Shown: one piece after another, positions 6,404 to 13,733 of the stretch
How positions within the stretch are numbered: position 1 is the stretch's first letter
How the letters are laid out: each line of letters starts with the position of its first letter
IMG/VR virus record: IMGVR_UViG_3300017697_004551
Coordinates: 1 to 24,128 of that record
Origin: a virus
Reading direction: 5' to 3' (one strand)
DNA length: 24,128 bases
Notes under the pieces: generated by a model
The model's input: only the letters and a program-made list of their open reading frames with translations
Database searches by the model: none
Told to the model about the DNA's origin: nothing
Translations under genes and position numbers: made by a program

Positions 6404-6752
6404 GTATTATAATATTCAAGAGCTCTACACTATTAAAGATTACAAAATAAAACACAAAAAAAATCCGGTTACCAAATGGATACAACTTTCTTGTGTCTAC
6501 AAGATCAAGATCGGCAATAATATTGTTCATGTAGGCAGATCAGACACTTGTAAAAAGCACGGCGGAGCGGAAAAGGTACGAAAAGCCATTGTAAATTTAC
6601 TAGGAGTAAATGAACACAATCCAAGTGTGCCTGAAACAAAATACTGGAAAGAAATTAGGTTTAAATATAGACCAAGCTCGCTTAATATTAGAATAGGAAT
6701 AATAAAAACAAATGCAATCAAAAAAATTTATCTACAAGAAATCAAAAAGTAA
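6378..6752 (+). CDS. Basic protein of unknown function, possibly GIY-YIG-like
   Basis: The protein has 124 residues if started at ATG 6378, which overlaps the SET gene by 26 bases; the in-frame ATG at 6390 (120 residues) is an alternative. It is rich in lysine and isoleucine. A CVYKIKIGNNIVHVGRS segment (about 39-55) is faintly like the G-I-Y ... Y-V-G-R-S start of GIY-YIG nucleases, but the spacing and the catalytic Arg/Glu cannot be confirmed, so I do not call a nuclease. Its last 14 codons lie in a copy of the sequence that begins the HIT gene at 9859, read in another frame, so its C-terminus may have been created by a rearrangement. Confidence 0.6.
   Translation: MISKMTEIKYYNIQELYTIKDYKIKHKKNPVTKWIQLSCVYKIKIGNNIVHVGRSDTCKKHGGAEKVRKAIVNLLGVNEHNPSVPETKYWKEIRFKYRPSSLNIRIGIIKTNAIKKIYLQEIKK
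6704..6744 (+). repeat. Left copy of an imperfect 41-base direct repeat
   Basis: This matches 9851-9891 at 37 of 41 bases by eye, including the non-simple core ATGCAATCAAAAAAA and the end TATCTACAAGAAA. The left copy falls in the end of the gene at 6378-6752; the right copy falls at the start of the HIT gene. Read in the HIT frame, the left copy would encode MQSKKFIYKK, close to the HIT start MQSKKTIYKK. Confidence 0.75.
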
Positions 6753-7823
6753 ATGAACTTCTATTACTCTGCTTCAGACATTCCGTCACCGTTCTACGGA
6801 CTAACCAAACACAAGATCGGGCATAGACAATTTCTCTACCTAGACAATGGATGGACAAAAAAAGAGAATTATTTTTTTAAAGGAATAAGTTCCAGTTGGT
6901 GCAAGATATTTTTTGATCCCACGATCAGAATAGAGACTAATAAATTAAGGGACTTCCCTATATACTACAACAATGACACTATCAGCAATTTTAAAAAACT
7001 AGATAAAACTGTTCCCGTAGATGGATTGATCGAGATAGATAAAGAAATTAACATTACCTATCAAGAAAATTTCTACCCTAATATCAACTCGAAACAGATA
7101 TCTTTTAAAGACTGCCACAATATTCTGTTTGATGCATTGATAGAAAATGTAAGCACCTTTCATTCACAGAACAAAAAATTAGTTTTAATTCCTGTGCAGA
7201 ACGGCATAGACACATTGACCGTGAGAAGCGTGTTTGATTTCTTAGATATCAGGTACGATACTTTTGACCTGCCTAGTAAACAGCCACAGATGTCTAGGGT
7301 GGGCACAGAACTAGCAAAGAACCATTGGGGGTTCAGACAATTACAAGAAAAAGAGGATTCAGTTATAGTCACAGGGTACTATGGTGATGAATGGATATTA
7401 CGTAATCCTTACTACGCACACGTTATACTGTCAGGTAGGGGAGTCAACATCACAGAAGAATTTGACAAAACTGAGAACTGTTACATGAAAGGATTCTTTG
7501 AAAAAAATTACAGGAAAAAATGTTCTAAGTCATCTGACACTAGCATTGAAAAGTTGATGACACAGATTTGCAATGACTTCCAGATATGGCATCTGCATAA
7601 CACATATTTCTTTTCCCCTTTAAAGCAAATGTCGTTGTTGGCTTTACTGAGTGCAGACACGGATACAATACTGCGTCAAATAACCAATGCGGAATTGAGC
7701 AGATCTATCATAGAAAAATGTAACCCAGCGTTGATTAGTCTGATTGATAGGGAGAAAAATTACAAAGATCCTTTATGGTTTGACAAGCCTCCAGTAGAAA
7801 TATCTACAATGCGTAGTAACTAG
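6753..7823 (+). CDS. Asparagine-synthetase-like protein with degenerate PP-loop
   Basis: The protein has 356 residues and its ATG directly follows the previous stop. The N-terminal part contains a D-P-T-x-R-x-x-x-x-x-L-R-D-F-P-I-Y-Y stretch (about 55-72), resembling the R-D-x-x-x-x-x-P-L-Y-Y region of asparagine-synthetase-type amidotransferase domains. The middle has LVLIPVQNGIDTLTVRSV (143-160), placed where the ATP-binding S-G-G-x-D-S loop would be, but with QNGIDT. VTGYYGDEW (206-214) resembles the later G-x-G-x-D-E motif. There is no N-terminal catalytic cysteine for glutamine hydrolysis. These are my own motif comparisons, so the family call is tentative; it may be a divergent amide ligase or an inactive relative. 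It is the first gene inside the direct-repeat-bracketed segment. Confidence 0.45.
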   Translation: MNFYYSASDIPSPFYGLTKHKIGHRQFLYLDNGWTKKENYFFKGISSSWCKIFFDPTIRIETNKLRDFPIYYNNDTISNFKKLDKTVPVDGLIEIDKEINITYQENFYPNINSKQISFKDCHNILFDALIENVSTFHSQNKKLVLIPVQNGIDTLTVRSVFDFLDIRYDTFDLPSKQPQMSRVGTELAKNHWGFRQLQEKEDSVIVTGYYGDEWILRNPYYAHVILSGRGVNITEEFDKTENCYMKGFFEKNYRKKCSKSSDTSIEKLMTQICNDFQIWHLHNTYFFSPLKQMSLLALLSADTDTILRQITNAELSRSIIEKCNPALISLIDREKNYKDPLWFDKPPVEISTMRSN

Positions 7824-7839
7824 AGTAAGTAGTTTTACA

Positions 7840-8637
7840 ATGGCAGGAATTATACTAAGATGGGTCGGCGGAGCAGGTGGTGATGCCTTATGTAATCTAC
7901 TATCTTTACAAAACAAAAACGTGTACATGAATTTTTCATGCCATGGAAAAATAGTACCCAACACAGGCCAAGCACAGGTCTCTGGTAGATATGATCCAGA
8001 TTATCCTTTATTAGTTCAGCTGGCCAGTGATAGAACCTGCAGTGGCATAGACATGGAACTGCTAGGTGTTGATGTATGTAATCTAATAAAAAAACACAAA
8101 AGATTTGTAATCAAGTCACATTTATTTGATAACGAGATGAAAAAATACGCAGAAATAATAGATTTAGGATTTGACCTAAAATTTTTACCTTTTATTGTAC
8201 AATGTAATATAGACAAAACAAAAACAGTTTTAAATAATTTTACCTATAACAATTCAAAATCTGATAGTACACTGAAAAAAATATCAAAAAACTTAAACAA
8301 CAAACAAAAGAAACAGCTAGTGATATGGAATGTGGTAAAGGATAACATTAAACAAATCAACAAGTTTGCTTTAGATAATACATCATTGAGCACTGAGGAT
8401 TTTTTCTACAATCAAAAACGTATAGAGGATTTCTTTAAAGAAAAAGGTTATGAAATAAATTTTGATCTACAATTTTTTTCTGATTGGAAAAACATTAACA
8501 CGAAATACCTGCCAAGCAAAAAATATCAGGAATATATACAAACCAAACAGTACAATTACAAAGATACTCAATTAGCTATTTCCGAAAGATACATTTTATT
8601 AGCGTTGTCAGGCCAGAATTTCACTTTCATGGACTAG
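7840..8637 (+). CDS. Unknown protein, possibly sulfotransferase/P-loop-like
   Basis: The protein has 265 residues. The N-terminus, MAGIILRWVGGAGGDALCNL, is a glycine-rich turn after a hydrophobic strand and before a helix, as in phosphate-binding loops, but it lacks the G-K-S/T of Walker A. A later KRFVIKSHLF segment (about 88-97) resembles the strand after the first loop in sulfotransferases. The second half is lysine/asparagine-rich and helical. I do not recognise the family with confidence. It lies between the asparagine-synthetase-like and radical SAM genes in the putative cassette, suggesting a shared modification pathway. Confidence 0.6.
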   Translation: MAGIILRWVGGAGGDALCNLLSLQNKNVYMNFSCHGKIVPNTGQAQVSGRYDPDYPLLVQLASDRTCSGIDMELLGVDVCNLIKKHKRFVIKSHLFDNEMKKYAEIIDLGFDLKFLPFIVQCNIDKTKTVLNNFTYNNSKSDSTLKKISKNLNNKQKKQLVIWNVVKDNIKQINKFALDNTSLSTEDFFYNQKRIEDFFKEKGYEINFDLQFFSDWKNINTKYLPSKKYQEYIQTKQYNYKDTQLAISERYILLALSGQNFTFMD

Positions 8638-8641
8638 GGCC

Positions 8642-8653
8642 TATCTGCAGATA
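8642..8653. other. 12-base perfect palindrome in the longest intergenic gap
   Basis: TATCTGCAGATA is self-complementary and lies between flanking GGCCT (8638-8642) and AGGCC (8666-8670), which could pair as an outer stem. This is in the 97-base gap before the radical SAM gene, the longest gene-free stretch in the window. There is no T-run after it, so it is not a clear terminator; it may be a protein-binding site or RNA structure, or chance. Confidence 0.35.
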
Positions 8654-8734
8654 AGGTTGCAACACAGGCCAAATTCTAGTAAAATAAGGATCATAGAAAC
8701 ACATGACATTGAAAAAATAACCATAATTATAATT

Positions 8735-9847
8735 ATGAATGACAAAAAAACTCCATTTTGCAAGGTTCCTTTTCTAATAGGATTCACAACAGATGATACT
8801 CACTATCGTGATTGTTGTGCTAAACAACCTCATCTAGCAAGTGACCATGGCCAGGACTTTAAGCAATGGTGGAACAGCGCCGAGTTGAACAAGTTCAGGC
8901 AAAGGCTAATAGAAGCCAAGGAGCATCCTCCTGAATGTTCTTCTTGCAAAATTGCCGAACAAAATGAAGGTAATAATTTTAGTAGTTTTAGGACCGCGGT
9001 CAACAAATGGGAAAACACAGATCATACACACCCAGCCGGATGGAATATAATTTTTGGAAATACTTGCAACCTAGCGTGTTGGAGTTGTAACGAAAATTCA
9101 AGTAGTGTGATATTTCAACACAAAAAAAAAGCAGGATTGGTATCAGGCAAAGACTTATCTGAAAGCAATTTTAAAAAATCCTGGTCCGACCTAAGAAAAA
9201 ATATTCTTAAAAGTTACGATCATCATGAAACAGTGAACCTAACACTGTTAGGTGGTGAGCCGTTGTACAATAAAAGTGTGATCGAGTTTTTAAAAGAGCT
9301 AACCGACATGGATCTTGCGAGTAGAACTAGGTTAGAATTCCACACCAACGGTACTGTGTATCCATACAAAGTTTTTCCAAGAGATAAAAAATCTCCATGG
9401 CAACATGTTTGCACGTTCATAAGCCTCGATGCGGCCGGGCCGTATGCTGAATGGTTGCGTTACGGATGTAATTGGAGCAAGGTAGACAAAGTAGTGGATT
9501 CCCTTATAGCATTATCGCATTACATAGAAATACAGTGTACCCTAACAGTCTTGAATATCAATCAACTGCAGAATTTATCCTCTTACGCACAAAGTAAAAA
9601 TGTTAGGTTACGAATCTCAACAACTGCTGAGCCAGATTTTATGGCACTAGAGAACTGGGACCTTCTAAAGGAATCGTTGTTGGTAAACAAGCAGTATGAC
9701 CAATTCCAGATATACTACGATTTAATAGGAACCACCCCTAAAACAGGGTCAAGCAATCGGCTTAAAGACTACATTCGTAAATTTGATGGTATCCGTAAAC
9801 CCTTGAGTGATTTTGATAAAACATTTGCAAACAAAGTAGGGTGGTAG
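8735..9847 (+). CDS. Twitch-type radical SAM protein
   Basis: The protein has 370 residues from ATG 8735. An upstream in-frame TTG at 8657 is less likely because the family begins shortly before the F-C-x-x-P segment, here PFCKVPF. The radical SAM cluster motif is Cys111-x3-Cys115-x2-Cys118 (NTCNLACWSCNE). Extra cysteines upstream (Cys9, Cys27, Cys28, Cys68, Cys71, the last two in PPECSSCKIAEQNEG) are typical of the twitch-domain subgroup and may bind an additional cluster or metal. LTLLGGEPLYN (about 205-215) matches the conserved G-G-E-P motif. Such proteins cleave S-adenosylmethionine to start radical chemistry; the substrate is unknown. It is the third gene of the putative cassette, and its stop lies just before the right repeat. 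Confidence 0.88.
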   Translation: MNDKKTPFCKVPFLIGFTTDDTHYRDCCAKQPHLASDHGQDFKQWWNSAELNKFRQRLIEAKEHPPECSSCKIAEQNEGNNFSSFRTAVNKWENTDHTHPAGWNIIFGNTCNLACWSCNENSSSVIFQHKKKAGLVSGKDLSESNFKKSWSDLRKNILKSYDHHETVNLTLLGGEPLYNKSVIEFLKELTDMDLASRTRLEFHTNGTVYPYKVFPRDKKSPWQHVCTFISLDAAGPYAEWLRYGCNWSKVDKVVDSLIALSHYIEIQCTLTVLNINQLQNLSSYAQSKNVRLRISTTAEPDFMALENWDLLKESLLVNKQYDQFQIYYDLIGTTPKTGSSNRLKDYIRKFDGIRKPLSDFDKTFANKVGW

Positions 9848-9850
9848 TGA

Positions 9851-9891
9851 AAAAACAGATGCAATCAAAAAAAACTATCTACAAGAAACCA
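9851..9891 (+). repeat. Right copy of the imperfect 41-base direct repeat
   Basis: This matches 6704-6744 at 37 of 41 bases by eye. It covers the start of the HIT gene (ATG 9859). The two copies bracket the genes at 6753-9847, so this segment could have been gained between an original copy and its duplicate, or could be lost by recombination between them. Confidence 0.75.
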
Positions 9892-10260
9892 CATGAACCC
9901 GTAGACCATTACGAAGAGTCTGTTTGGTTGAGCAACGATACCCCTTTGTTTGAGAATGAGTTTACAGCAGTATTCAAAGACAAATATCCTTGCACAAAAG
10001 GACACGTACTTTTTATTCCTAAGAAGAGAACAGCCGAATGCATAGGAGAGGCCTACAAACTGGCTTACTACTGTGGCGATGAATGGATTAAAGAAGGCAA
10101 GATGGATGGATTTAACGTGGGAATGAATATCGGAGAGTGTGCAGGACAGACCATCATGTGGCCACACATACATCTTATACCAAGACGAAATGGTGATTCA
10201 AAAGACATAGGCGGCATAAGACATGCACACCCGGGTGCAGATCACTATAAGTATTATTAA
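9859..10260 (+). CDS. HIT-family nucleotide hydrolase/transferase with altered histidine triad
   Basis: The protein has 133 residues from ATG 9859; GTG codons at 9841 and 9847 are possible earlier starts. HIT hallmarks are visible: an F-T-A-V-F-K-D-K-Y-P strand, KGHVLFIPKKR, GFNVGMNIGECAGQTI, and the end of the active site (WPHIHLIPRRNGD). In the usual H-x-H-x-H triad the first histidine is replaced by tryptophan, while the second and third, including the normal nucleophile position, are kept. HIT proteins act on nucleoside phosphates and phosphoramidates. The Trp change may alter specificity. It follows the radical SAM gene closely and overlaps the next start (TAATG). Confidence 0.85.
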   Translation: MQSKKTIYKKPHEPVDHYEESVWLSNDTPLFENEFTAVFKDKYPCTKGHVLFIPKKRTAECIGEAYKLAYYCGDEWIKEGKMDGFNVGMNIGECAGQTIMWPHIHLIPRRNGDSKDIGGIRHAHPGADHYKYY

Positions 10261-10904
10261 TGACCAAATATGTAACTATTATAGGCAACGGAGAAAGTCG
10301 CAGAGGATTTGATCTCCAACCTTTAAAAATATTTTCTACTGTAGTTGGATGTAATGCACAATTTCGAGATTACAATTTTGATTATTTTGTGTGTGCTGAT
10401 AGACATATGTGTCAAGAAGCAGTCAACACAGTTGGCAAAAACACAATAATTTACACTAGAGAAAAATGGGTTACACAATTTTCCATGTGGCCAAATGTAA
10501 AAAAATTACCCGATCTTCCATATGAGGGCGACAAAAGACCAGACGAGCCTTTTCACTGGGGTACTGGACCTTATGCTGGAGTGGTTGCACTAACATTTAA
10601 ACCCAAAGCTATTTTCATGCTAGGATTTGATCTATGGCCATTGCCGGGCACAGATAAAAAAAAAGACAACAACATTTACAGGGATAGTAAAGGTTACACC
10701 TATATCAAAAGACCTGTAGATCCAAAATATTGGATTCATCAATTTGATAAACTGATGGAACTATCACCTGATACACGATGGATTGTGGTAAATTATGAAG
10801 GGTGGGAAATGCCTAAAGAGTGGAGCCAACACAAGAATGTTTTCCAAGAAAGTCTTGAAGGTATGGCCAAATTTGTGAATAAACAGTTGACACAACCTAA
10901 ATAA
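10260..10904 (+). CDS. GNGESR-family protein 1 (putative glycan-related, DUF115/glycosyltransferase-like)
   Basis: The protein has 214 residues and its start shares a base with the HIT stop. The N-terminus carries IIGNGESRRGFDL (about 7-19), a Rossmann-like nucleotide-binding loop, followed by VVGCNAQFRDYNFDYFVCAD. Later segments include GTGPYAGVVAL and IFMLGFDLWP. The same layout (GNGESR, then GCNA-x-Y/F-R-D, then a G-S/T-G helix and a F-D-x-L/W strand) appears in the protein at 16054-16830, so the two are paralogues. Similar proteins in phages and bacterial surface-polysaccharide loci are annotated as DUF115-like or glycosyltransferase-related; the reaction is not established here. Confidence 0.7.
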   Translation: MTKYVTIIGNGESRRGFDLQPLKIFSTVVGCNAQFRDYNFDYFVCADRHMCQEAVNTVGKNTIIYTREKWVTQFSMWPNVKKLPDLPYEGDKRPDEPFHWGTGPYAGVVALTFKPKAIFMLGFDLWPLPGTDKKKDNNIYRDSKGYTYIKRPVDPKYWIHQFDKLMELSPDTRWIVVNYEGWEMPKEWSQHKNVFQESLEGMAKFVNKQLTQPK

Positions 10905-10914
10905 AGTGTAAAAT
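10887..10914 (+). promoter_or_regulatory. Sigma70-like promoter, predicted leaderless start of the Sm-like gene
   Basis: TTGACA (10887-10892), a 16-base spacer and TAAAAT (10909-10914) are followed after 5 bases by ATG 10920. The -35 box lies inside the end of the upstream gene. Spacing is identical to the promoters at 4830 and 13701. Confidence 0.7.
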
Positions 10915-10919
10915 TAGAT

Positions 10920-11225
10920 ATGTTTAAAAATTATAAAGAAAATGAAATAATCACGATTAAATTAACTTCAGGCGAAGAGATACTGTGCAAGTTTTTATCT
11001 GCAACTGAAAATCATATCACTGTTGAACAAGGATTAGTATTGATGCAAGGACCACAGGGCGTTGCACTGGGCACATTCTTTTCCACAGCAGATCCAGAAA
11101 AGCCAATCACAGTTGCTCAACAGAATATTACATCAACAGCTAATATCAATCCAAAATTAAAAGATCAGTATGATAATGTATTCAGTAAACTAAAAACTGT
11201 GGCCAAGCCCAAACTTATTTTATGA
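10920..11225 (+). CDS. Sm-like (LSm/Hfq-type fold) small protein
   Basis: The protein has 101 residues. The first half (ENEIITIKLTSGEEILCKFL, then ENHITVEQGLVLMQG) fits a five-strand Sm-like barrel: the I-x-I-x-L-x-S-G-E-E-I-x-x-K turn resembles Sm motif 1. Sm-like proteins usually form rings that bind RNA; phage members of this type are known, but their role is unclear. The second half is polar with a helical end. It starts 5 bases after a sigma70-like promoter and overlaps the next gene by four bases, so it leads a series containing the QueD-like gene. Confidence 0.6.
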   Translation: MFKNYKENEIITIKLTSGEEILCKFLSATENHITVEQGLVLMQGPQGVALGTFFSTADPEKPITVAQQNITSTANINPKLKDQYDNVFSKLKTVAKPKLIL

Positions 11226-11470
11226 TCTCAAAACACAAAAAAGCAATAACTGTGTTGGTAGATGCCACAGAAGCAGTATTAGATGTTTTAGAAAAAAATA
11301 AGATCGACCCAGACAAGGTGGCTCAAGGTCCAGAATTTAAAGTATTAGTACATCTTTTGAAAATGATCATTGATCAGCAAGTGGGCATACCCAACGAGTT
11401 AGGTGAAAAAATTAATGATCTGTCAGAACATTTTAATATTGACGAAGCCATACAAAAAACTGTACACTAA
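11222..11470 (+). CDS. Small helical protein, unknown
   Basis: The protein has 82 residues, starting in the stop of the Sm-like gene (ATGA). It is predicted to be mostly helical and acidic (VDATEAVLDVLEKNKIDPDK; LVHLLKMIIDQQVG). No family is recognised. Its end lies four bases before the QueD-like start, and a possible weak promoter for that gene sits inside its last codons. Confidence 0.7.
   Translation: MISKHKKAITVLVDATEAVLDVLEKNKIDPDKVAQGPEFKVLVHLLKMIIDQQVGIPNELGEKINDLSEHFNIDEAIQKTVH
11439..11468 (+). promoter_or_regulatory. Weak sigma70-like promoter candidate before the QueD-like gene
   Basis: TTGACG (11439-11444), an 18-base spacer and TACACT (11463-11468) end 6 bases before ATG 11475. 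Both boxes deviate from consensus and the spacer is longer than in the other members, so this may be chance. Confidence 0.3.
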
Positions 11471-11474
11471 CTAT

Positions 11475-11927
11475 ATGACACACCACTCAACAAAAACATA
11501 CGGACACAACATAGGATTGTCAGCAGTATTTAGACAGCCCAACGCAGATCATTCACACTGCCATCTACTACATGGTTACTCATTGGCATTTAAATTTACA
11601 TTTGGTTGTGAGGAATTAGATAACAAGAATTGGGCAGTAGATTTTGGCGGACTTAAACCTTTAAAAGCATGGTTGGAAGACCACTTCGATCACAAACTTG
11701 CACTAGACATGAACGATCCACATCTAGAAAAATTTAAAGAACTAGAAAAATTAGATCTAGCAGAGATTAGATTGTTTGACGGAGTTGGAGCAGAAAAATT
11801 TGCTGAACATGCCTTCCGTTTTGCAGACAACCTTATAACTGTTAAGACTGGCGGCAGATGTTTCGTTGAAAGTGTGGAATGTATGGAACATGGAGCCAAC
11901 AGTGCAATATTTACAAGACCAAATTAA
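11475..11927 (+). CDS. queD: QueD-like 6-carboxytetrahydropterin synthase homologue, atypical metal site
   Basis: The protein has 150 residues from ATG 11475; an upstream in-frame ATG at 11403 lies inside the previous gene. It resembles the QueD/PTPS fold: HCHLLHGYSLAFKFTFGC (28-45), VDFGGLKPLKAWLEDHFDHK (55-74) followed by LALDMNDP, and a late ESVECMEHGANSAIF. The family normally binds zinc through one histidine in A-A-H-R and two in H-G-H-x-Y. Here the first is AVFRQ and the second is HGYS, so canonical ligands are missing; I recall the same HGY form in alphaproteobacterial relatives. QueD makes an intermediate of 7-deazaguanine (queuosine, or modified phage DNA). No other pathway gene is in the window, so a different activity is possible. 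Confidence 0.75.
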   Translation: MTHHSTKTYGHNIGLSAVFRQPNADHSHCHLLHGYSLAFKFTFGCEELDNKNWAVDFGGLKPLKAWLEDHFDHKLALDMNDPHLEKFKELEKLDLAEIRLFDGVGAEKFAEHAFRFADNLITVKTGGRCFVESVECMEHGANSAIFTRPN

Positions 11928-13044
11928 AATAACACTATCTGGTACAACTGAGTTAGATTATACAATTCGTTTGTATGATCATCCTTTCATGAGAAGATGG
12001 TTGGAACAATTTAAAGATATTATTAAAAATAAGTCGGTTCTAGAAAAAAATTATTGTTTTTTAGGGTTTGCTGATTCTAAAAGAAATTTAAAATTTCTCT
12101 GTAATGAACTTAATACAGTTGTATGGCAAATCAATAGATTCAATTCAGCTAATCACTGGCAGGTAGCAGGGCTTGACCCTTACTCCATAGAAAGAACTTT
12201 TTCACCAGATGATTTTATGTATTCCGAAACACTGCCAATCGGCAAAGCTGTTAATGGAGATGAGACAGTCACATTAGGTTGTCGATTGAAACACGAAACC
12301 TGTAATGAGTTACATCGATACTTTGAAGATCTGCAAGGACAGGCTTGGAATTTGTCTAAATATTATTATGTTGCGGACAATGATACAAAATATGCAATAA
12401 GGCAATTAAACAACATCTGTCATGAGATAGAAGGTTGGGTCAATGCTTATAGAAAATCAAAATTTGAACCCGAGTGGATAAGACCAAGCCAAATAACAAC
12501 TTTTTTACATGCGTCGCGTAAGCCTTTACAAGACAGCGACTACGAACTTTTTAAACAAAATAGATATGATAGAGAACTTGGTGGTGTTTACCTTCATTGG
12601 TCCCAGGTAGGAAAGACTTTATATGAGGTATGGAGAGATCATGATGACGCAGTAGGAGAGGGCGGAATTAATGCACAAGAACTTTACAGCGGTGAATTTG
12701 ATATTGAATGGGGCCAAACAATAACTGATGCTAATGATTTTAAAAAAACAGAAACAGAAGGATTTAAAAAATGGTTGAAAGACAATGACTATGATTGGGA
12801 AGATCCTAAACTAGCATTAGGTTACATAAAGTTAGGACAAGTGGATCTAAAAGAGTCCTTTGGCACAGATAATTTCTCTGAGGTATACCAGCAAATGCTA
12901 AATTGCTTAAATATTCAAAAGATACAGATCACAGGTGATAAGAATATTGAAAATGTATACAATTATAGCCTTAGTGATAGCAATTGGAAAGAATTACAAA
13001 TAAACGAATTAAGAAAAGGTTATGAATCACATAGTTTGCGTTAA
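11890..13044 (+). CDS. 384-residue soluble protein of unknown function
   Basis: The start is uncertain. ATG 11890 overlaps the QueD-like gene by 38 bases, and TTG 11866 is farther upstream. The protein is soluble, rich in aromatic and acidic residues, with no membrane span and no motif I can assign. Notable segments are LYDHPFMRRWLEQFKDI (about 24-40), HEIEGWVNAYRKSKFEP, a central FLHASRKPLQDSDYELF, and GGVYLHWSQVGKTLYEVWRD (about 229-248). Its C-terminus overlaps the glycosyltransferase start by 23 bases, so the two may be translated together. Confidence 0.75.
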   Translation: MEPTVQYLQDQIKITLSGTTELDYTIRLYDHPFMRRWLEQFKDIIKNKSVLEKNYCFLGFADSKRNLKFLCNELNTVVWQINRFNSANHWQVAGLDPYSIERTFSPDDFMYSETLPIGKAVNGDETVTLGCRLKHETCNELHRYFEDLQGQAWNLSKYYYVADNDTKYAIRQLNNICHEIEGWVNAYRKSKFEPEWIRPSQITTFLHASRKPLQDSDYELFKQNRYDRELGGVYLHWSQVGKTLYEVWRDHDDAVGEGGINAQELYSGEFDIEWGQTITDANDFKKTETEGFKKWLKDNDYDWEDPKLALGYIKLGQVDLKESFGTDNFSEVYQQMLNCLNIQKIQITGDKNIENVYNYSLSDSNWKELQINELRKGYESHSLR

Positions 13045-13717
13045 ATGGGGCAACAAATATATAAGTGAATATGTAAACGTTTTGAAAAAAATGATTACTA
13101 GACACACCACAGTGCCTTTCCAATTCCATTGTTTCACAGAAGATTCAAGCGGATTAGACAAAGACATAAATGTTATTCCGTTTCCAAGTAGCTCAGGGAT
13201 TAAATCATGGTGGAGCAAGTTGGCCATGTTCCAGCCTGATATTGGAATCAAAGGCACTATACTTTATCTTGATCTAGATGTTATTGTGTTTAGGAACATT
13301 GACGAACTATTTGCATATAATCCTAGTAAATTTATGATCATAAGAGACTTTAACAGATGCAGAGTTCCGGACTGGAAACAAAGTAATTCAAGTGTCATGC
13401 GTTGGGACACAGGCACCATGAATTATTTGTGGGACCAATTTAATGAAGATCCAAGCAAAGTAATTGGTAGAATGCACGGAGATCAAGATTGGATAATGAG
13501 ACAGGCTGGAAAAGATATTAATTGGTGGCCTGACGAATGGATGCGTTCTTATAAATGGGAAATGATGGGACGTAAAGACACTAAAATAAAAAGAGGCACA
13601 AAACACATTTTTCAACACCCTCCAACAATAGAAAAAAATACCAAAATTGCGGTTTTCCACGGAGAACCTAAACCATTTAATTGTGGTGATCAGTTCGTTC
13701 TTGACAACTGGCAATAG
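13022..13717 (+). CDS. GT8-like glycosyltransferase (GT-A fold)
   Basis: The protein has 231 residues. The DXD motif is Asp84-Leu-Asp86 in ILYLDLDVIVFRNIDELF, the standard metal/nucleotide-sugar site. Other GT8-like features are FQFHCFTED (34-41), WWSKLAMF (63-70), DTGTMNYLWDQF and HGDQDWI, and a late VFHGEPKPF resembling the H-x-x-G-x-x-K-P-W end motif. It probably transfers a sugar to a phage or host molecule; the acceptor is unknown. The ATG lies in the end of the 384-residue gene. Confidence 0.82.
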   Translation: MNHIVCVKWGNKYISEYVNVLKKMITRHTTVPFQFHCFTEDSSGLDKDINVIPFPSSSGIKSWWSKLAMFQPDIGIKGTILYLDLDVIVFRNIDELFAYNPSKFMIIRDFNRCRVPDWKQSNSSVMRWDTGTMNYLWDQFNEDPSKVIGRMHGDQDWIMRQAGKDINWWPDEWMRSYKWEMMGRKDTKIKRGTKHIFQHPPTIEKNTKIAVFHGEPKPFNCGDQFVLDNWQ

Positions 13718-13728
13718 TATGTTACAAT
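13701..13728 (+). promoter_or_regulatory. Sigma70-like promoter, predicted leaderless start of uvsE
   Basis: TTGACA (13701-13706), a 16-base spacer and TACAAT (13723-13728) are followed after 5 bases by ATG 13734. The -35 box is inside the end of the glycosyltransferase gene. Spacing matches the promoters at 4830 and 10887 exactly. Confidence 0.75.
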
Positions 13729-13733
13729 AGCAC

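Noticed and set aside
6378-6752. Assigning a GIY-YIG homing nuclease
   Set aside because: Only a faint VYKI ... HVGRS resemblance is visible; the catalytic residues cannot be placed, so only an unknown protein was called.
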